Source of the DNA: Hymenobacter psoromatis
GTDB taxonomy: Bacteria > Bacteroidota > Bacteroidia > Cytophagales > Hymenobacteraceae
Direction: 5' to 3'
Assembly: GCA_001596155.1 (NCBI GenBank)
Contig: CP014771.1
Location: 4,712,001-4,776,000 of the forward strand
DNA length: 64,000 nucleotides
Below the pieces are notes generated by a model. The model worked only from the letters and a program-made list of their open reading frames with translations. It made no database searches and had not been told where the DNA came from. Made by a program: the position numbers and the translations under genes. Shown piece by piece: positions 61,513 through 64,000 of this stretch (within the stretch, counting starts at the first letter, position 1; each line of letters begins with the position of its first letter).

Positions 61513-62874
61513 CTACCGCCCCACCACTGGTGTTACTGGCAGGCTCTCATGCCCCGCGGCATCGACGCTCACCACGCCAAAAATATAGTTGTCCTTGCTG
61601 ATGGCCAGGTCGGCGGTAGTGCCGCTGATGGGGAAGCGCTGCTGCCACTGCGGGGCGCTGGTTTCGCGCACCAGCACCACGTAGCCCGAGGGGGTAGGGC
61701 CGCCCTGCGGGGCCTGCCAGCGCAGCTCGGTGCGGTTGGTGAGCTTGGCGGTGAGGACTTCCACTTTGAGTGGGGCGGCGGGGGCGCTGGCCAGGCCGGC
61801 CAGGGTAGCCAGGTTTACCTGGGCGGTGCGGCGCAGGTAGCGGAAGTCCATAAATTCGGGCTTGTCGCCGTATTCGATGCCGTTTTCGGTGCGCAGGTCC
61901 TGGTGCTGGTGGTTGAAGTTCTCGTTGGTTTCGGTGAAGCGCACGGCCGCGTAGCCCTGCTGGTTGAAGGGCGTGTGGTCGCCGCCGCGCAGGAAGCGGT
62001 CGGGCCGATACTCCAGCAGCACGCCGTAGCCGCCGGCGCTCACGTACTGGCGGGCGGCCATCTGGGCGTAGCGGGCAAGCTGGCGGCTGCTGGCGTCGTT
62101 CTCGTTGCTGAGCTGGCGGCGGGCCTTGGCCTGCTCGGGCGTTTCGGTGGCCGGCACGCCCTCGCTAAATACGCGCAGGTGCAGTGAGTCCGTGATTTCG
62201 GGGTCGTAGCCGTGCGAGCTGCCCACGATGTCGTTGTTGAGCATCGCCACCAGGTTCCAGCCCTCTTTTTTGGCGCGTTTGGCTAGGTGGTCGGCCCCTA
62301 GCAGGCCCTGCTCTTCGCCCTGCACGGCCACCAGTTTTATGGTGCAGGTAAATTTCTGGCCGGCCAGCACGCGGGCCACTTCCATCACGGCGGCCACGCC
62401 GCTGGCGTCGTCGTTAGCCCCCGGCGCGTCGGCGGTGCGGTTCATCACGTCGGTCACGCGCGAGTCGATGTGGCCGCTCATCAGCAATACGCGGGTGTCG
62501 GTGGGGTCGGTGCCGGGAATGGTAGCCAGCACGTTGGCCATCAGCGTTTTCTTGTCCACGCGGCGGCCGTCGGGGTTGTAGGTGAAGGTGTCCATCTCCA
62601 CGGTCATGCGGCCGCCGCCAGCCTTACTGTATTTCTTGAATTCCTCGAACACGTATTGGCGCGCCGCGCCGATGCCGCGCTTCTTGCTCTGGGTGTCGCT
62701 GAGCGTGTGGCGCGTGCCGTAGCTGACGAGCTTGCGCACGTCGGCTTCGAGGTTTTTAGCCGAAACCTCATTCACCAGCCGCTGAATGGTCGGGTCAACG
62801 GGGGGTAGGGGATTGGCGGATTGGGCCAGGGCGGCGAAGGGCAGCAGGCCGGGGAGGAGTAGGAGGATTTTCAT
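61513..62874 (-). CDS. Secreted M28-family zinc aminopeptidase
   Basis: 453 residues from MKILLLLPGLLPFAALAQ (signal). Two-zinc exopeptidase. Visible ligands: H in LLMSGHIDS, D in GANDDASG, E pair in AVQGEEQG, D in MLNNDIVG, H in NENFNHQHQD. The C-terminal about 90 residues (TELRWQAPQGGPTPSGYVVLVRE) are a fibronectin-like domain, common in secreted Bacteroidota peptidases. Cuts amino acids from peptide N-termini in the periplasm or medium. The frame to 62913 adds 13 unlikely residues. Confidence 0.93.
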   Translation of the reverse strand: MKILLLLPGLLPFAALAQSANPLPPVDPTIQRLVNEVSAKNLEADVRKLVSYGTRHTLSDTQSKKRGIGAARQYVFEEFKKYSKAGGGRMTVEMDTFTYNPDGRRVDKKTLMANVLATIPGTDPTDTRVLLMSGHIDSRVTDVMNRTADAPGANDDASGVAAVMEVARVLAGQKFTCTIKLVAVQGEEQGLLGADHLAKRAKKEGWNLVAMLNNDIVGSSHGYDPEITDSLHLRVFSEGVPATETPEQAKARRQLSNENDASSRQLARYAQMAARQYVSAGGYGVLLEYRPDRFLRGGDHTPFNQQGYAAVRFTETNENFNHQHQDLRTENGIEYGDKPEFMDFRYLRRTAQVNLATLAGLASAPAAPLKVEVLTAKLTNRTELRWQAPQGGPTPSGYVVLVRETSAPQWQQRFPISGTTADLAISKDNYIFGVVSVDAAGHESLPVTPVVGR

Positions 62875-62893
62875 AAGAAATTGCAAGAAACGA

Positions 62894-62928
62894 CAAACGC
62901 CGCCAGTCGGCAAGACCAGCGGCGTTTG
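62894..62928. terminator. Terminator between VOC and M28 genes
   Basis: Stem CAAACGCCGC / GCGGCGTTTG around a 15-base loop, 30 bases after the VOC gene stop. Confidence 0.65.
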
Positions 62929-62958
62929 AAAGAAACAGTTTTGTGGACCTGGTTGCGG

Positions 62959-63324
62959 CTACTGCTGCTGCACTATCACGCAAACGCCGCTTTTATCGAG
63001 CAGCGCGAATTCGAGCAGGCCCCAGGGCTTGCGCGTAACGCGGTTGCCATTGGGGTGCAAAAGCTCGGGCGCAGCGCGCTGCACCTCGGCAAAAAGGCTG
63101 CTAATGTCATCGGTAGCGAGCCGGATTTCGGGCCGGTCCAGCGCGGCGAGGGCGGCGTTTTGGGCTAGGTGAATTTCCACCCCGTCTTTTTCCAGAATGC
63201 AAAAAGGCTGCGTACCACTTAGCTCTTCGTAGCGCAGCGCAAAGCCCAACCCCTGCCCAAACAGCTGCTTGCCAGCGGCCAGGTCGGCATAAAAAATCGT
63301 CGGAATTAGTCGGAGCAGCGTCAT
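62959..63324 (-). CDS. VOC (glyoxalase/bleomycin-resistance-like) protein
   Basis: 121 residues with the beta-alpha-beta-beta-beta pattern of the vicinal-oxygen-chelate fold: LRLIPTIFYADLAAGKQLFGQGLGFALRYEEL, FCILEKDGVEIHLAQN, IRLATDDISSLFAEV, WGLLEFALLDKSGVCVIV. Its specific reaction cannot be told; the bleomycin-resistance-type layout is closest. It starts 6 bases after the yebC stop on the same strand, so it is likely co-transcribed with yebC. Confidence 0.82.
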   Translation of the reverse strand: MTLLRLIPTIFYADLAAGKQLFGQGLGFALRYEELSGTQPFCILEKDGVEIHLAQNAALAALDRPEIRLATDDISSLFAEVQRAAPELLHPNGNRVTRKPWGLLEFALLDKSGVCVIVQQQ

Positions 63325-63330
63325 GATTTC

Positions 63331-64000
63331 CTACCCCATCGTGTGGTACACGGCCTGCACGTCCTCGTCTTCTTCGAGCTTGTCGATGAGCTTTTCGACC
63401 TCCTCGGCCTGCTCATCAGTGAGCGAAACCGTGGTGTTGGGCACGCGCTGCAAGGTGGCGCTCACGATATTTACGCCCTTGGTATCCAGCGCTTTCTGCA
63501 TCTGGCCGAAGTCGGTGAAAGCGGTTTCGATGACCATGTACTGGTGCTCGGCGCCGTGCTCGTCGTCCTCGGTGGTTTCGTACACGTCCTCGGCCCCGGC
63601 GTCAATCAATTCCAGCTCTAATTCGTCGCGGTCCAAGCCTTCGGCGGCCAGTTTGAAGACGCCCTTGCGGGTGAAGGTATAGTCGGAGCTGCCGGCCGTG
63701 CCCAGCGCGCCGCTGTTGCGGTTAAAATAGAGGCGCACGTTGCTCACGGTGCGGGTGGGGTTGTCGGTGGCGGTTTCGACCACGATGGCCACGCCGTGGG
63801 GGCCATAGCCCTCATACACAACCTCTTGGTAATCCTTTTCTTCCTTGCCGGTGGCGCGCTTAATGGCGGCTTCCACGCGGTCCTTGGGCATGTTCACGCC
63901 CTTGCCGTTTTGCATGGCGGTGCGCAGGCGAGCGTTGGAGTCGGGGTTGGGGCCGCCTTCTTTCACGGCCATCACGATTTCCTTGCCGATGCGAGTAAAG
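63331..64000 (-). CDS. yebC: YebC/PmpR family protein, 5' end outside the window
   Basis: Open to the right edge of the window: before the ATGGCCGTG the frame reads TRIGKEIV, as in other YebC proteins, so the start is further out. About 223 residues are visible of about 245. Marks: GGPNPDSNARLRTAMQNGKGVNMPKDRVEAAIKRATGKE, YEGYGPHGVAIVVETATDNPTRTVSNVRLYF, GSSDYTFTRKGVF, EAEHQY-type region and the C-terminal VSLTDEQAEEVEKLIDKLEEDEDVQAVYHTM. In bacteria YebC proteins include a transcription regulator and a translation factor relieving proline stalling. Followed 6 bases later by the VOC gene. Confidence 0.94.
   Translation of the reverse strand, partial: FTRIGKEIVMAVKEGGPNPDSNARLRTAMQNGKGVNMPKDRVEAAIKRATGKEEKDYQEVVYEGYGPHGVAIVVETATDNPTRTVSNVRLYFNRNSGALGTAGSSDYTFTRKGVFKLAAEGLDRDELELELIDAGAEDVYETTEDDEHGAEHQYMVIETAFTDFGQMQKALDTKGVNIVSATLQRVPNTTVSLTDEQAEEVEKLIDKLEEDEDVQAVYHTMG

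Noticed and set aside
1..64000. tRNA, rRNA and known riboswitches
   Set aside because: No T-loop (GGTTCGAATCC-like) or other RNA family signature was noticed on either strand; a covariance-model search would be needed to exclude them fully.

Overview
The window looks like a piece of chromosome from a high-GC Bacteroidota, most likely Hymenobacter or a close relative in the Cytophagales. Evidence: TonB-dependent receptors with peptidase-regulatory-like plugs, a gliding-motility-associated (CHU_C, type IX secretion) C-terminal domain, DUF2911, AsmA-like and SPFH proteins, near absence of Shine-Dalgarno sequences, and TAnnTTTG promoter elements typical of the phylum. No rRNA, tRNA or CRISPR array was recognised.

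Layout. 1-2900: the 3' end of a TonB-type receptor, a GT2 glycosyltransferase and ybaB. 2857-9426: an AT-rich integrated element bounded by a 27-bp direct repeat that covers the first codons of ybaB. It carries a tyrosine recombinase, an SF2 replication-type helicase split by a frameshift, a membrane/TPR protein and two exported proteins. 9427-16594: pgi, then hisS followed on the same strand by a histidine-ammonia-lyase-like protein lacking the MIO triad and by a type IX-sorted surface protein. 16695-28888: outer-membrane transporter, serine hydrolase, TonB receptor, TPR membrane protein, GH53 endo-galactanase, SDR/DUF2867 protein, DUF2911 protein and a small membrane protein, separated by many palindromic repeats and a 10 x 21-bp minisatellite. 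28836-32695: a tandem duplication of a large HEAT-like/SUKH (YrhA) gene with a nearly identical 3' end. 32812-40620: membrane protein, TPR-AAA ATPase + TPR protein pair, SPFH protein, lipoprotein, DUF1810, STAS-like protein, htpG. 41199-48628: MMPL exporter, type B carboxylesterase, AsmA-like protein. 48837-57626: a complete tripartite RND efflux system with a small membrane protein and a two-component system, all on the minus strand. 57733-64000: DinB-like, lipoprotein, diacylglycerol kinase coupled to a GNAT acetyltransferase, a DUF433/DUF5615 toxin-antitoxin pair, M28 peptidase, VOC protein and the 3' part of yebC.

The most unusual features are at the DNA level. (i) GGGTAGGG occurs about 37 times on the + strand and 7 times on the - strand by my hand count. 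It matches the E. coli FtsK-orienting KOPS consensus GGGNAGGG and is absent from the AT-rich island. (ii) At least six unrelated families of long palindromes lie against, or actually supply, stop codons. (iii) The island uses the 5' end of ybaB as its attachment site, so ybaB now has a promoter region supplied by the element.
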